Assembly (NCBI GenBank): GCA_021324935.1
Contig: JAJPIE010000044.1
Location: forward strand, 124,001 to 188,000
DNA length: 64,000 nt
Direction of reading: 5' to 3'
DNA from: Acidobacteriota bacterium
GTDB lineage: Bacteria; Acidobacteriota; Terriglobia; Acidiferrales; UBA7541
Position numbers and translations under genes: made by a program. The notes below the pieces were generated by a model. That model did no database searches, had not been told where the DNA came from, and was given only the letters and a program-made list of their open reading frames with translations. Of this stretch, positions 29,094-38,130 are shown piece after piece (position 1 is the first letter of the stretch; each line of letters starts with the position of its first letter).

Positions 29094-29633
29094 ATGCTGG
29101 TGCATCGCACGGAACTCGAGGGAGTGCTCCTGCTTGAGCCTGAGGTTCACAAGGACACGAGAGGGTTCTTTCTGGAAACCTACAGCGAGAGAACCTTTGC
29201 GGAGGCGGGCATTACCGAGCGATTTGTCCAGGACAACCAATCCCATTCAATAAAAGGCGTTTTGCGCGGGTTACATTATCAACTGGAAGACCCACAGGCC
29301 AAGCTCATTCGCGTGCTGAAGGGCGAGATCTTTGACGTGGTGGTGGATCTACGGCCGAAGTCGAGAACGTTCGGGAAGTGGATTAGCCTTACCCTAAATG
29401 ATGGGGAGCACAAAGCTCTGTGGATTCCGAAGGAATTCGCGCATGGATTTTACGTTTTATCGGAATTCGCCGATGTCGCATACAAGGTGACTGCATTCTA
29501 CGCGGCCCAGAAGGACAGAACTTTGTTGTGGAGCGATCCGGACCTGGCGATCCGATGGCCATTACTTGGAGCGCCCATCCTTTCCGAAAAAGACAGGGCC
29601 GGACATCTGCTGAAGGATTTCCAGCCACGCTGA
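29094..29633 (+). CDS. rfbC: dTDP-4-dehydrorhamnose 3,5-epimerase
   Basis: The 179-residue cupin enzyme starts with LEGVLLLEPEVHKDTRGFFLE and contains QDNQSHS, then RGLHYQ with the catalytic His, and the downstream VVVDLRPKS region, all typical of RmlC/RfbC. It catalyses the third step of dTDP-L-rhamnose synthesis. The other three genes (rfbA, rfbB, rfbD) are 9-12 kb away on the opposite strand, so the pathway is split within this region. Confidence 0.95.
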   Translation: MLVHRTELEGVLLLEPEVHKDTRGFFLETYSERTFAEAGITERFVQDNQSHSIKGVLRGLHYQLEDPQAKLIRVLKGEIFDVVVDLRPKSRTFGKWISLTLNDGEHKALWIPKEFAHGFYVLSEFADVAYKVTAFYAAQKDRTLLWSDPDLAIRWPLLGAPILSEKDRAGHLLKDFQPR

Positions 29634-29740
29634 TATTCGGCGGACGCTTGATCACCGCACTCGATCTAAGAACTCAGACACTTATCCACGTGTGAGACCA
29701 TTGGCTTCCATATACGGTGATCGCTCTTAAGCTGGTCGAT

Positions 29741-31087
29741 TTACTTTTTTGAGGCTGGTGCTGGTGCGGGTTTCAGGTTCGCAGCGGCCGCTCGCAGGTC
29801 TTCCACCGCGGAATTCGGAACCTCATACAAAGCAGGCTCTCCTACCCGTTTGGCAATGTAATTGTCCTTCGTCTTCGCCAACAACAATGCCTCGCTGTGC
29901 TTTTTGTCGTTGGAAAGGACGGAGATGCGCAAGGTCGCCTCAGTGAATCCGGAGTCGGTAAATTTGCTGGCGGAGAGATCACGGAGACGATCGAGGAGGG
30001 TATCGGTTGTGGTTTTATCGAGTTTCTGGCCATCAGGACCCCACCAATCAGAACCCGAGCGAGTCAGGTAATACGATTTATCGCCGTCGTGCAGTTCGAT
30101 ATTATCGGGGTCGGTGTAACCGAAATCGAAAAGTTTTTTGTTGCGGAAATCATCGAGGGATTTGTTGAGCCCGGTGCCAATATCCTCGGAAACCTTGTGG
30201 ACTCCGGAAACAACAGAGGACTTTGCGAAGAAATCGCCTTTCAATTTGCGGATTTCGACACGCTGGGTGCCGGTTGCGCCGATGACCGTTGCGGCAGCGA
30301 AAGGCTGAGCAGACTGAAAAGCCGCCGAATCTTTCTTCTCATCCGCATTCGCGGAGGGAATGAATCTGGCATTTTTCAAGGTGCTAACCAGCTCATCGAC
30401 TCGGAAGCCATCCGTGCGGTAAGGCATGGGCCGCATGATTTGCCACGTGTCCTTGACTCGTTCAAAGGCGATCGCACTTTTCTTCCCGGATTGCTGATCA
30501 AGCAGTTCAATCCGGCTGACCTTGTCAAAATCCAGGGTAATTAATCGTTTATCCCGCAGGTCATTTTCGTTTTTGTCGAGGCTCGATTCGTTGAAGCTTG
30601 CCAGGATGAAAAGCCGAGGGTCGCCGGTAAGCATGGCGTAATAATCGTTGCCAGCGGGAGTTCGATCGCCGATAAGGAGCTTCTCTGATTTTCCGTTCTT
30701 GAGCGTCACGTCGAGTTCCAACGAGGGATTCGCAAGACCATAAGGAGAGAAGTCCTTCACGTTGTCTTCCACCAGCCGATCGGAATCGAGGGCGGAAAGA
30801 GAAGCAAGCAAGCTGGAAACCGCTGCCTGGTCGGCGGCCAGGGGTGCCGGTCCGGAAATTTGCCATGATCCGGAATCATCCTTCGTCAAATCAACCTGAT
30901 TTTGGCCTTTGCGTTGGATTTTGACTTTCACGATGTCCGCTTGGTTAAACGAAAGTATCTTGGGAGAAGAATTGAGAGATGCGTTGACAGCGGAACCTTC
31001 TTCCGGCTTGTGATGATTGGACCAATACAGAATGCCGGATAAAGCAGCGAGCAGGACAGCGGCAATGATCGGGCCGCTAAGTTTCAT
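29741..31087 (-). CDS. DUF4340-type protein, last gene of the Gld-like ABC operon
   Basis: The 448-residue protein has one N-terminal membrane helix (MKLSGPIIAAVLLAALSGIL) and a large outer domain made of repeated beta-rich units of the DUF4340 type (for example VDLTKDDSGSWQISGP and LLIGDRTPAGNDYY). It ends in an Ala/Pro/Lys-rich tail. ATG 31087 is preceded by GAGG. DUF4340 proteins commonly follow ABC permease and GldG-like genes in Acidobacteria and relatives, as here. The molecular role is unknown but probably lies in the periplasm as part of the transporter complex. Confidence 0.85.
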   Translation of the reverse strand: MKLSGPIIAAVLLAALSGILYWSNHHKPEEGSAVNASLNSSPKILSFNQADIVKVKIQRKGQNQVDLTKDDSGSWQISGPAPLAADQAAVSSLLASLSALDSDRLVEDNVKDFSPYGLANPSLELDVTLKNGKSEKLLIGDRTPAGNDYYAMLTGDPRLFILASFNESSLDKNENDLRDKRLITLDFDKVSRIELLDQQSGKKSAIAFERVKDTWQIMRPMPYRTDGFRVDELVSTLKNARFIPSANADEKKDSAAFQSAQPFAAATVIGATGTQRVEIRKLKGDFFAKSSVVSGVHKVSEDIGTGLNKSLDDFRNKKLFDFGYTDPDNIELHDGDKSYYLTRSGSDWWGPDGQKLDKTTTDTLLDRLRDLSASKFTDSGFTEATLRISVLSNDKKHSEALLLAKTKDNYIAKRVGEPALYEVPNSAVEDLRAAAANLKPAPAPASKK

Positions 31088-31142
31088 GCCAGTGACCTCG
31101 AAGAAGTGATGAGGACCAGAGCCTTCCTGCAGGGGCGAGGGA

Positions 31143-32519
31143 TCAGCGGCGGCGCCACCATACGGAGACTCCTCCAAGTACGACCATCAATGGCAACAGG
31201 AACTGGCTTGTGACCCGAATCCAGTTCATTTGGGCCCGCGTCAGAGTGACGCGGCGATCGTCGCGATCTTTCGGGCGAATGGAGATCAGATCTTCATCGG
31301 AAGCGAGCCAGTTGATGGTGTTGAGCGCCAGGTCGCGGTTGCCATTGAACCCGATGAAGGAATTCGCGGCCCAGGAAGAGCTGCCCACGACGACAAAGCG
31401 GCCCTGTGAATTATCTTTACCCGTTTTGTAGGTTCCGGCCGCAGCGAGCAAGAGCGGGCCGCGAATATTCTTGGGGTCCTTTGGATCGACCGCGGGATTG
31501 CTCAGGTTCATGGTAGCGAGGCTTGTTTCGGTTGAGCTGAAAAGTTTGTCAACCGAAGTCTTGTCGCCATTCTTAATTTCCAACGAGCGCGCCAGAGGAA
31601 ATCCGGTGACGCTGCCTTTCAACTCACTGACAATCGGCTGAGGATCATAGCTGGTGACAAGAGCCACTTGAGGGCCGAGACCCGCAATTTGACCGATGGG
31701 GTTGAAGTCGATAATCAGATTGTCCTGGGGTGTAACACCCCAAGTTTCGAGGGCTTTGTTGAGGGCGGCATTTTCCGCCACTTCAGCACGACCCATTTTC
31801 AGAGGTGGATCGAGCAGAAACAGGGCGCGCCCTCCGTTCTCCACGTACTTTTGGATCGCGTCTACCTCCGGTTGCTGGTAGTCGGTGATCGGGCCGCCGA
31901 CGACCAGTACGGTGCAATCGGCGGGGATCTCCGCCTTAACGATCAGGTTGATGGAGCGGGAGTCGTACTCGTCCTTGGAAAGCAGGTCTTTCAAGCGCGA
32001 ATAGCCGCTTCGTTCGGAGTCTTCGATGCGATGCTCGCCGCTGCCTTCGGCAAAACAGACTGTACGTTTTGCACTCTTGATGTCACGAATGATAGCCCCG
32101 GTGATGCCTTCCTCGGTGACATTTTGCGCCTGTTCGGTTCGATCGCCTATTTTCACGACCGCAGTGCCATAAGATTTGATGCCTGCCGCGCGGGCGAGCT
32201 CGGGTTTTTTGTCCGGGTCAGCATAATCGACATGAATTTTGGGAGAAAGATTCGCGTACTCGTCCAGAAGATCCTTTGCCTGCTGAAATTTGGTGCTCTG
32301 ATTGAAGTAAGTAATCGTGGCGGGTTGCTTGAGCTCCTTCACGATTTTCGCGGTTTGCGGCGAGAGGCTGTAGCGTTTGTTGGAGGTGGAGTCGTACGAC
32401 TTGTTGTAGCGATTGGCGAGTACATTGATGACCGCAAGAATGGCAAGCGCGATCAAGACATAGAGAATCAGATACACCGCGTATTTCGTCTGGCGCGCAT
32501 GAAGCAAGCTGGTATTCAT
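31143..32519 (-). CDS. GldG-like ABC auxiliary protein
   Basis: The 458-residue protein has an N-terminal membrane helix (about 16-36), a long outer domain with KELKQPATITYF and the segment ALFLLDPPLKMG, and a C-terminal membrane helix followed by Trp and Arg residues. This is the layout of GldG/ABC_transp_aux proteins, first known from gliding motility but widespread in non-gliding bacteria. It starts one base after the permease stop (32520), so translation is coupled. The substrate is not known. Confidence 0.88.
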   Translation of the reverse strand: MNTSLLHARQTKYAVYLILYVLIALAILAVINVLANRYNKSYDSTSNKRYSLSPQTAKIVKELKQPATITYFNQSTKFQQAKDLLDEYANLSPKIHVDYADPDKKPELARAAGIKSYGTAVVKIGDRTEQAQNVTEEGITGAIIRDIKSAKRTVCFAEGSGEHRIEDSERSGYSRLKDLLSKDEYDSRSINLIVKAEIPADCTVLVVGGPITDYQQPEVDAIQKYVENGGRALFLLDPPLKMGRAEVAENAALNKALETWGVTPQDNLIIDFNPIGQIAGLGPQVALVTSYDPQPIVSELKGSVTGFPLARSLEIKNGDKTSVDKLFSSTETSLATMNLSNPAVDPKDPKNIRGPLLLAAAGTYKTGKDNSQGRFVVVGSSSWAANSFIGFNGNRDLALNTINWLASDEDLISIRPKDRDDRRVTLTRAQMNWIRVTSQFLLPLMVVLGGVSVWWRRR

Positions 32520-33287
32520 TTACGATCTCCACCTCAAGGATTCCATGGAGCGCGCGGTCAAGAACAACCCGAGCACAATTGCCGAAACGTAATAGACCAC
32601 ATCCTTTGAGGAAAGCAGCCCTTTCGAGAAGGAATCGAAGTGGGTCAACACCGAGAGGTAAGCGAGCACCTGCGCCCAGGTGGCGGATTCGTAGCCTGCA
32701 ACCCACTCGAGCACCCAGAGAAGCAGGCAGATCCCAAACGTGGCAGCGCCGGCGATAATCTGATTCCTGGTCAGGGTGGAGATGAAGGTGCCGATGGCAA
32801 GCAACGCGCCTGCCTGAAAGAGAAGACCCAGATACGCCACGGCCATCGGCTTCCAGTCCGGATTGCCGTACTTAAAGAGCCAGATGAAGTTCAGCGCGGT
32901 TAAAAAAAGAAAGCTGGCGTAAAGAATGAGCGAAGCAAGCCACTTGCCGAAAATCACTTCGAAGTCGTGAACCGGCGAAGTCACGAGCAGTTCGATGGTT
33001 CCATTGCGTTTTTCTTCAGCGAATAGCCGCATGGTGATGATCGGGATGAAGAAAAGACTAATCACACTGACATTCGAAACGAGAGGACGAATAACCTCTT
33101 CGTTGAGATTCATCGGGAACATTTCGCCGCGCATCTGGGATTCCATACCCAGATAAACGAAGTAGCCCAGAACATTCCAGAAGAAGAACGCAAAGATGAC
33201 CGCGAACATCGCCAATAACAGATAGGCGATCGGCGAAACGAAATAACTGCGAAGTTCTTTTTGACAGATGGTGCCAATGTTTCTCAT
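32520..33287 (-). CDS. ABC-2 type permease (GldF-like)
   Basis: The 255-residue integral membrane protein has about six helices. It starts ICQKELRSYFVSPIAYLLL, which is typical of GldF/ABC-2 permeases, and carries the cytoplasmic EEKRNGTIELLVTSP loop after the second helix pair. It is expected to form the channel with the ATPase encoded immediately upstream (17-base gap) and to work with the GldG-like protein. Confidence 0.92.
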   Translation of the reverse strand: MRNIGTICQKELRSYFVSPIAYLLLAMFAVIFAFFFWNVLGYFVYLGMESQMRGEMFPMNLNEEVIRPLVSNVSVISLFFIPIITMRLFAEEKRNGTIELLVTSPVHDFEVIFGKWLASLILYASFLFLTALNFIWLFKYGNPDWKPMAVAYLGLLFQAGALLAIGTFISTLTRNQIIAGAATFGICLLLWVLEWVAGYESATWAQVLAYLSVLTHFDSFSKGLLSSKDVVYYVSAIVLGLFLTARSMESLRWRS

Positions 33288-33304
33288 ATCCCGTTTCCCC
33301 AGAT

Positions 33305-34309
33305 TTATACTCCGGCAGCGGCGCGATCCGTCGCGGAATTTTGCTTCGATTCCGAATTGTCTGTTGGCGGGTTGGTAAGCTGAAGAAAGATCTCCTCGAG
33401 ACTGACGGAGGCGGTACGGAGTTCATTGAGATCCCAACCTGCGGCGACAATCGCGCGGACCAGATCGCCGCGGATCGCGAGATCGTTTTTGCCTTCGATC
33501 TCGAAGGTCAGGAAATTCGCTCGACTAGTTCTGGGGAGCACTCGCGTGACCCCAAGCACCAGTTCGAGCCGGTTCTTTGCCGCCGCGGGATCAAGCGGCC
33601 CGTTCCGGCTGGCGATTTCCACAAGAACGGAGCCGGCGCCGCGTGCCCGGTTCTGCAGGTTATTGACGGAGTCCGTTGCTACCAGTTTTCCCTTGTTGAT
33701 GATGATGACCTGCTGGCAAGTCTGTTCGACTTCGGGAAGAATGTGAGTGCTCAGGATGATGGTGTGGTCTCCGGCCAGACTTTTGATCAGATCCCGGGTC
33801 TCATTGATCTGTTTAGGGTCCAAGCCGGCAGTAGGCTCATCGAGGATCAAGACGTCCGGGTTGTGGATGATGGCTTGCGCAAGGCCCACGCGTTGCCGAT
33901 AACCCTTCGAGAGCTTTCCCAGGACCCTGTCTTTCACGTCTGCAACCGCGCACCTCTCCAGAACGTAATTCACGCGCTTTGCCAGTTCGGCACCGCGCAA
34001 TCCCTTGATCTTGCCGACAAAGGTCAGATATTCGGATGTGCGCATCTCCAAATACAGGGGAGGAGTTTCCGGCAGGTAGCCGATGCGCCTTTTGACCTCG
34101 ATGGGTTGTTCGAGCACGTCGAAACCCGCTACGCTGGCGCTCCCTGAGGTAGGCGGGAGGAAACAGGTGAGCACCCGCATCGTGGTTGTCTTGCCGGCGC
34201 CATTGGGCCCGAGAAAGCCGACGATTTGGCCTTTGGCGACTTCGAAGGAGATGCGATCAACAGCAACATTATGCGCGTACTTCTTCGTTAAATTCCGGAC
34301 GGCTATCAT
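33305..34309 (-). CDS. ABC transporter ATP-binding protein (GldA-like)
   Basis: The 334-residue protein has all ABC motifs: Walker A GPNGAGKTT, Q-loop YLPETPPLY, signature LSKGYRQRVGLAQ, Walker B VLILDEPTAGLD and the switch His in LSTHIL. A C-terminal extension of about 100 residues contains a DUF4162-like domain. It is the first gene of a four-gene operon (ATPase, permease, GldG-like, DUF4340) and sits behind a promoter that overlaps a 17-bp palindrome. Confidence 0.94.
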   Translation of the reverse strand: MIAVRNLTKKYAHNVAVDRISFEVAKGQIVGFLGPNGAGKTTTMRVLTCFLPPTSGSASVAGFDVLEQPIEVKRRIGYLPETPPLYLEMRTSEYLTFVGKIKGLRGAELAKRVNYVLERCAVADVKDRVLGKLSKGYRQRVGLAQAIIHNPDVLILDEPTAGLDPKQINETRDLIKSLAGDHTIILSTHILPEVEQTCQQVIIINKGKLVATDSVNNLQNRARGAGSVLVEIASRNGPLDPAAAKNRLELVLGVTRVLPRTSRANFLTFEIEGKNDLAIRGDLVRAIVAAGWDLNELRTASVSLEEIFLQLTNPPTDNSESKQNSATDRAAAGV

Positions 34310-34345
34310 GAGAGTTCTACGCTTCTTCGATTCCGATCCTCATAT

Positions 34346-34374
34346 TTGATATCGTATTACGATATATTCTGCAA
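34346..34374 (-). promoter_or_regulatory. Promoter with overlapping 17-bp palindromic operator
   Basis: On the minus strand TTGCAG (34374-34369), a 17-base spacer and TATCAA (34351-34346) form a plausible promoter 36 bases before the ABC ATPase gene. ATATCGTA-T-TACGATAT (34349-34365) is a perfect palindrome covering the spacer and part of the -10. A dimeric repressor, for example of PadR or GntR type, is inferred. No regulator gene is adjacent. Confidence 0.6.
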
Positions 34375-34388
34375 TCGGGATTCTTGTG

Positions 34389-34682
34389 TCAAGCAGTCCG
34401 ACGTGCCAGGGCCGGCTGCATTGCTGTGATGATTTCCCGGCCAGAGATCTCGTTTGCGACAAACATGGTAAAGCTATTTCTACGAATCGCAAGAGGCCGG
34501 CGGTTAGGCAGGAAGGGAAGTAGCAGCTCGATCTTTTGAGTTTCGATAATTTCTAAGTGGCCTGACCAGGCACCCAAGCGCAGCCATGATTGCCCGTCCC
34601 CCACGGCGGGTCCGATAATGCGGATTTCGGTCAGATGGGGTGGCAAGTAGACCCCGAGATCCAGATCCCCGGTGTTTTCCTT
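34389..34682 (-). pseudogene. Possible remnant of a larger coding region
   Basis: A 97-codon open stretch runs from just after a TAG at 34685 to a stop at 34389. It has protein-like content (GDLDLGVYLPPHLTEIRI, then SWLRLGAWSGHLEI) but its first internal ATG is 12 codons in, with no ribosome binding site. In another frame immediately upstream, an ATG at 34727 opens a stretch that would join it by a single frameshift. This looks like a decayed C-terminal part of a gene. The family is not recognised. It could also be non-coding. Confidence 0.3.
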
Positions 34683-34848
34683 CTAGGAACCGTCCTTTAC
34701 CGTGCTGTAAGTCAACACCCTGAGACACGCCATTCATATGCTAGCCGGGACTGAAGGATTTCGTGGTCCTTGGAATCTGTAACTATAAGAAAAATGACAA
34801 GATAAAATGAAGTTAGAGTTTGTGTAGCAAATTTGGAACAGGAACAGT
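34683..34848. other. AT-rich intergenic stretch
   Basis: There is no gene here. It includes an AT-rich tract (about 34780-34835) that could hold the promoter of the Hydin-repeat lipoprotein, but no -35/-10 pair has acceptable spacing and there is no GG-N10-GC match. Confidence 0.3.
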
Positions 34849-34939
34849 CTGGTGAGGAACGCCCGTGAACTGAAGGGCAGGTAGGGCGCTGCCTCGTGGA
34901 CAGGGCGTACGGCTGTCCCGAAATTGTTCCTCACGCCAG
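34849..34939 (+). ncRNA. Candidate structured leader RNA
   Basis: CTGG plus TGAGGAAC (34849-34860) pairs with GTTCCTCA plus CCAG (34926-34939), with two unpaired bases, closing a 65-base interior. Inside are GCCC/GGGC (34861-34864 with 34875-34878), the partly overlapping GGCAG/CTGCC (34876-34880 with 34889-34893) and GGACAG/CTGTCC (34898-34903 with 34913-34918). The element ends 63 bases before the lipoprotein start and is on the same strand. No known riboswitch consensus was recognised. Confidence 0.45.
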
Positions 34940-35002
34940 TAGTCGAAAGTCACCTAGTACTATTACTCTCCACCTGTGATGACGCCTGCGGAGGGTAAGG
35001 CC

Positions 35003-37603
35003 ATGCACATCGGGGGATTTGCTGGGGCCGGGGTGGGGGGCAGTCAGTGGCACCCGTCAGCCAACCGTCGAGCTTTCCGGGCTTCGCTCGTGGTGGCAGC
35101 GCTTCTTTCCACCGGTTTGCTGGGGGGATGTTCGGGCCTGGTAAATGGCACTAAATCCGTGATCCAGGCGGCCTTTCAGTTGAATCCAACGAGCGTGAAT
35201 TTTGGGAAAGTCACGATCGGCAAACAGAGCACCCAAACGGTTTCAATCTCAAACACGGGCAACACCTCGATTTCGATCACTCAAGCGACCTTCTCCAATC
35301 CTCAGTTCAGCCTGTCTGGCGTCACACTCCCGATGTCTATGGCAACCGGCCAGACCGGCAGCCTGACCGTAGCGGTAACTCCGACCGCAACCGGCTCGAT
35401 TACCGGGACCATGACCGTTCAGGGGAGCGACGGCAGTTCGCCAGCCAGCGTGAATTTGACCGCGAACGCAGCGCCCTCAGGTCCACAGATTTCTCTGAGC
35501 AGCTCTTCCGTACAATTTGGAACTGTGGCTGTCAATTCCACCGTCAACTCCAATGTGACCGTTGCAAACAATGGCAGCGCAGACCTGACGATCTCCTTGA
35601 TTTCCGTCACGGGCGCGGATTTTGGCGAGAGCGGACTCAGCACTCCAAAGACGATCAGCGCGGGCCAGTCGGCAACGATGGGATTGAGCTTCAAACCCAC
35701 GGCCGCTGGGGCGGCGAGTGGCAGCGTAACGATCACCAGCAACGACCCGAATAATCCAACCGTGACTGTTTCTCTCGATGGAACGGGCTCGACCACGGCG
35801 GGCGGCCAGCTGCAATCGAATCCAACCGCGTTGAGTTTCGGGAATGTTGCAACGGGGTCGAGCTCGACGAAGCAGATTACACTGAGCAATCCGAGTTCGG
35901 TCGCGGTCCAAATTAGCAGCATTACCGCGACTGGCGCCGGCCTGAGCGTGAATGGAATTTCGTTTCCGTGGACGCTGAATCCTTCAGCGACGGTGAACTT
36001 TAACGTTGTATTTGCTCCGACGTCGGCGGGAAGCGTAACAGGAAGCGTCAAAGTGACCAGCAACGCGAACGGTTCGCCAATGACAATAGCCGTCACTGGG
36101 ACGGGAGTGCAAAGCGGGCTTAGTGTATCGCCTGCGAGCTTCAATTTCGGCAGCGTGGTTGACGGGCAAACTAAGTCGCAGACGTTTACGCTCACCAATA
36201 CTGGGAATACGTCCCTGACGATTTCTCAGTTGGCGGTGAGTGGAGTAGGCTATAGCGTAACGGGGCTCAATCCGCCTTCCAATCTTGCCGCGGGAGCCAG
36301 CACAACCTTCAGTGCCGTGTTCGCGCCGACAACGGCTGGGAGCCTGACTGGATCGGTCACAGTCACCAGCACGGCTCCGAATTCACCCGCGACGGTTTCC
36401 CTAAGTGGCACGGGTGTGGCGTCGACGGTGAACATTTCGGCTAACCCCACGAGCTTGAGCTTCGGAAACGTGAACGCGGGGAGTTCCAGCAGCAAGACTG
36501 TGGTACTCACCAATTCCGGGAACTCGAGCATAACGATTTCGCAGGTGACCGTGAGCGCAAAGGACGTGACCGAGAGCGGTTTCACGCTTCCGATCACGCT
36601 GTCAGCGGGACAGACCCAAACGATGAATGTGCAGTTCAACCCCACGGCTGCGGAAAACGTTGCTGGAAATATCACGATAACGAACTCGCAAGGCTCCAGC
36701 ACGGTGATTCCGGTGAACGGAACGGGATTGCAGGCAGGGATTAGCCTGACACCGTCCAGCGCCAGCTTTGGCAATGTGGCTGTGGGTGCAGCCAACTCCC
36801 AGACCATTCAGATCAGCAACACTGGAAACGCAACCCTGACGATTACGCAAGCGGGCGTCACGGGAGCGGGATTCAGCACCAGCGGTCTAGGCTTGCCGCT
36901 GTCCGTCAATCCGGGGCAATCGAGCACCTTTAACGCACAGTTTCAGCCTGCGAGCACAGGCTCGGTGAGCGGAAGTATTTCGATCGTAAGCAACGCCCCT
37001 GGTTCTCCCAGCGTGGTTTCGCTGACTGGCACGGGCATCGCCGCGACGCAAACGCTTTCGTTCAGCACGCTAACAGTGAGTTTCGGCAACGTGAACACGG
37101 GCTCGTCTGGCACCCAGACGGAGACAATCACCAATACCGGCAATTCCAATGTTCAGATATCGCAGATTACTGCGAGCGGAACCGGATTTTCGCTGAGTGG
37201 AGCCAGCACCCCGGTAACGCTGACCCCTTCACAAGCGTTGACCTTCAGCGTCGTTTTCAGTCCGACGTCTGCCGGCAGCGCAAGCGGCACCGTGACGGTG
37301 ACCAGCAACGCAACGGGTTCGCCCGCGACGATCACACTTTCCGGCACAGGCGTGCAGTCGACTCCTCACACCGTGGCGTTGTCCTGGACCGCCAGCACTT
37401 CGACAGTCTCGGGATATAACGTGTATCGAAGCACGACGACGGGCACCGGCTACACCAAGGTGAACGGTTCGCTCGTGCCTGGCGTGACGTATACGGATTC
37501 AACGGTGCAGAACGGTGTTACATATTACTACGTAACGACGGCTGTCGACGCCAACGGCAATGAGAGTTCGTACTCGAACGAGGCCTCGGCTCCGATCCCC
37601 TGA
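35003..37603 (+). CDS. Large lipoprotein with seven Hydin/SPD-2-like repeats and a fibronectin III domain
   Basis: ATG 35003 has GGAGG eight bases upstream. GTG 34976 and ATG 34979 are earlier in-frame options. The product is 866 residues with a signal sequence ending in the lipobox LLGGC. Seven repeats of about 100-110 residues follow, each opening like NPTSVNFGKVTIGKQSTQT and closing like SLSGTG. The chain ends in a fibronectin III-like domain (HTVALSWTAS to YYYVTTAVDANGNES). It is almost entirely Ser/Thr/Gly-rich beta structure with no enzyme motif, which suggests a surface or envelope adhesion or scaffold role. The protein at 20146-21171 has the same domain order with two repeats. Confidence 0.85.
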   Translation: MHIGGFAGAGVGGSQWHPSANRRAFRASLVVAALLSTGLLGGCSGLVNGTKSVIQAAFQLNPTSVNFGKVTIGKQSTQTVSISNTGNTSISITQATFSNPQFSLSGVTLPMSMATGQTGSLTVAVTPTATGSITGTMTVQGSDGSSPASVNLTANAAPSGPQISLSSSSVQFGTVAVNSTVNSNVTVANNGSADLTISLISVTGADFGESGLSTPKTISAGQSATMGLSFKPTAAGAASGSVTITSNDPNNPTVTVSLDGTGSTTAGGQLQSNPTALSFGNVATGSSSTKQITLSNPSSVAVQISSITATGAGLSVNGISFPWTLNPSATVNFNVVFAPTSAGSVTGSVKVTSNANGSPMTIAVTGTGVQSGLSVSPASFNFGSVVDGQTKSQTFTLTNTGNTSLTISQLAVSGVGYSVTGLNPPSNLAAGASTTFSAVFAPTTAGSLTGSVTVTSTAPNSPATVSLSGTGVASTVNISANPTSLSFGNVNAGSSSSKTVVLTNSGNSSITISQVTVSAKDVTESGFTLPITLSAGQTQTMNVQFNPTAAENVAGNITITNSQGSSTVIPVNGTGLQAGISLTPSSASFGNVAVGAANSQTIQISNTGNATLTITQAGVTGAGFSTSGLGLPLSVNPGQSSTFNAQFQPASTGSVSGSISIVSNAPGSPSVVSLTGTGIAATQTLSFSTLTVSFGNVNTGSSGTQTETITNTGNSNVQISQITASGTGFSLSGASTPVTLTPSQALTFSVVFSPTSAGSASGTVTVTSNATGSPATITLSGTGVQSTPHTVALSWTASTSTVSGYNVYRSTTTGTGYTKVNGSLVPGVTYTDSTVQNGVTYYYVTTAVDANGNESSYSNEASAPIP

Positions 37604-37609
37604 TTCAGT

Positions 37610-38098
37610 TCACTTTCCACTGGAAACAGACAGCAAGTTTCCCGCTGGTCCGGAATGCTGGGGTGAATTCTTGTGTAGCTTCGCGTAGATCAAAACCAGA
37701 ATCTGCGCCATTAGCGCGCCAGTTGCATCGATGAAGACATCGCGGACACGCGCCTCCCGCAAGGGAACAAAGGATTGATGCCACTCATCGAGTCCGGCAT
37801 AGCTCACTGCAATCACCAGTGTGATCAGCGCCCACCGCAGATTCCAGCCCCGCCGGGGGCCACGCACGCCGTGGAACACAGCAATACTGAAGGCGCCAAA
37901 CTCGGTGATATGAGCCAGTTTGCGAATTCCGATGTGCATCCAGCGAAGTTCACGATCCGTGGCAAAGGGGAAGAGCCGGTGGAGGAGGGGGATGATGATC
38001 CGCGCGGTTTCCTCTCCACTGAAATAGTGGGTGGAGAAGGTGGAAATGAGGATGGCCACGCAGATCGCTGGAATCCAGTCCTTGAGGCGTGTCGTCAT
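37610..38098 (-). CDS. VanZ-family membrane protein
   Basis: The 162-residue protein has four hydrophobic segments with the VanZ-like pattern RKLAHITEFGAFSI and a later GLDEWHQSFVPLREARVRDVFIDATGA, which carries the conserved Asp/Glu, His and Asp residues of the family. The biochemical function of VanZ proteins is unknown. They are often found near cell-envelope polysaccharide genes, as here. It is convergent with the large lipoprotein gene. Confidence 0.88.
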   Translation of the reverse strand: MTTRLKDWIPAICVAILISTFSTHYFSGEETARIIIPLLHRLFPFATDRELRWMHIGIRKLAHITEFGAFSIAVFHGVRGPRRGWNLRWALITLVIAVSYAGLDEWHQSFVPLREARVRDVFIDATGALMAQILVLIYAKLHKNSPQHSGPAGNLLSVSSGK

Positions 38099-38130
38099 CG
38101 AGAATCAGTTGCCGCTGTGTCGGGGCATGC

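Noticed and set aside
35419-36198. 259-codon frame antisense to the Hydin-repeat gene
   Set aside because: It is a mirror of repeated Ser/Thr/Gly codons. It has no start signal and no domain.
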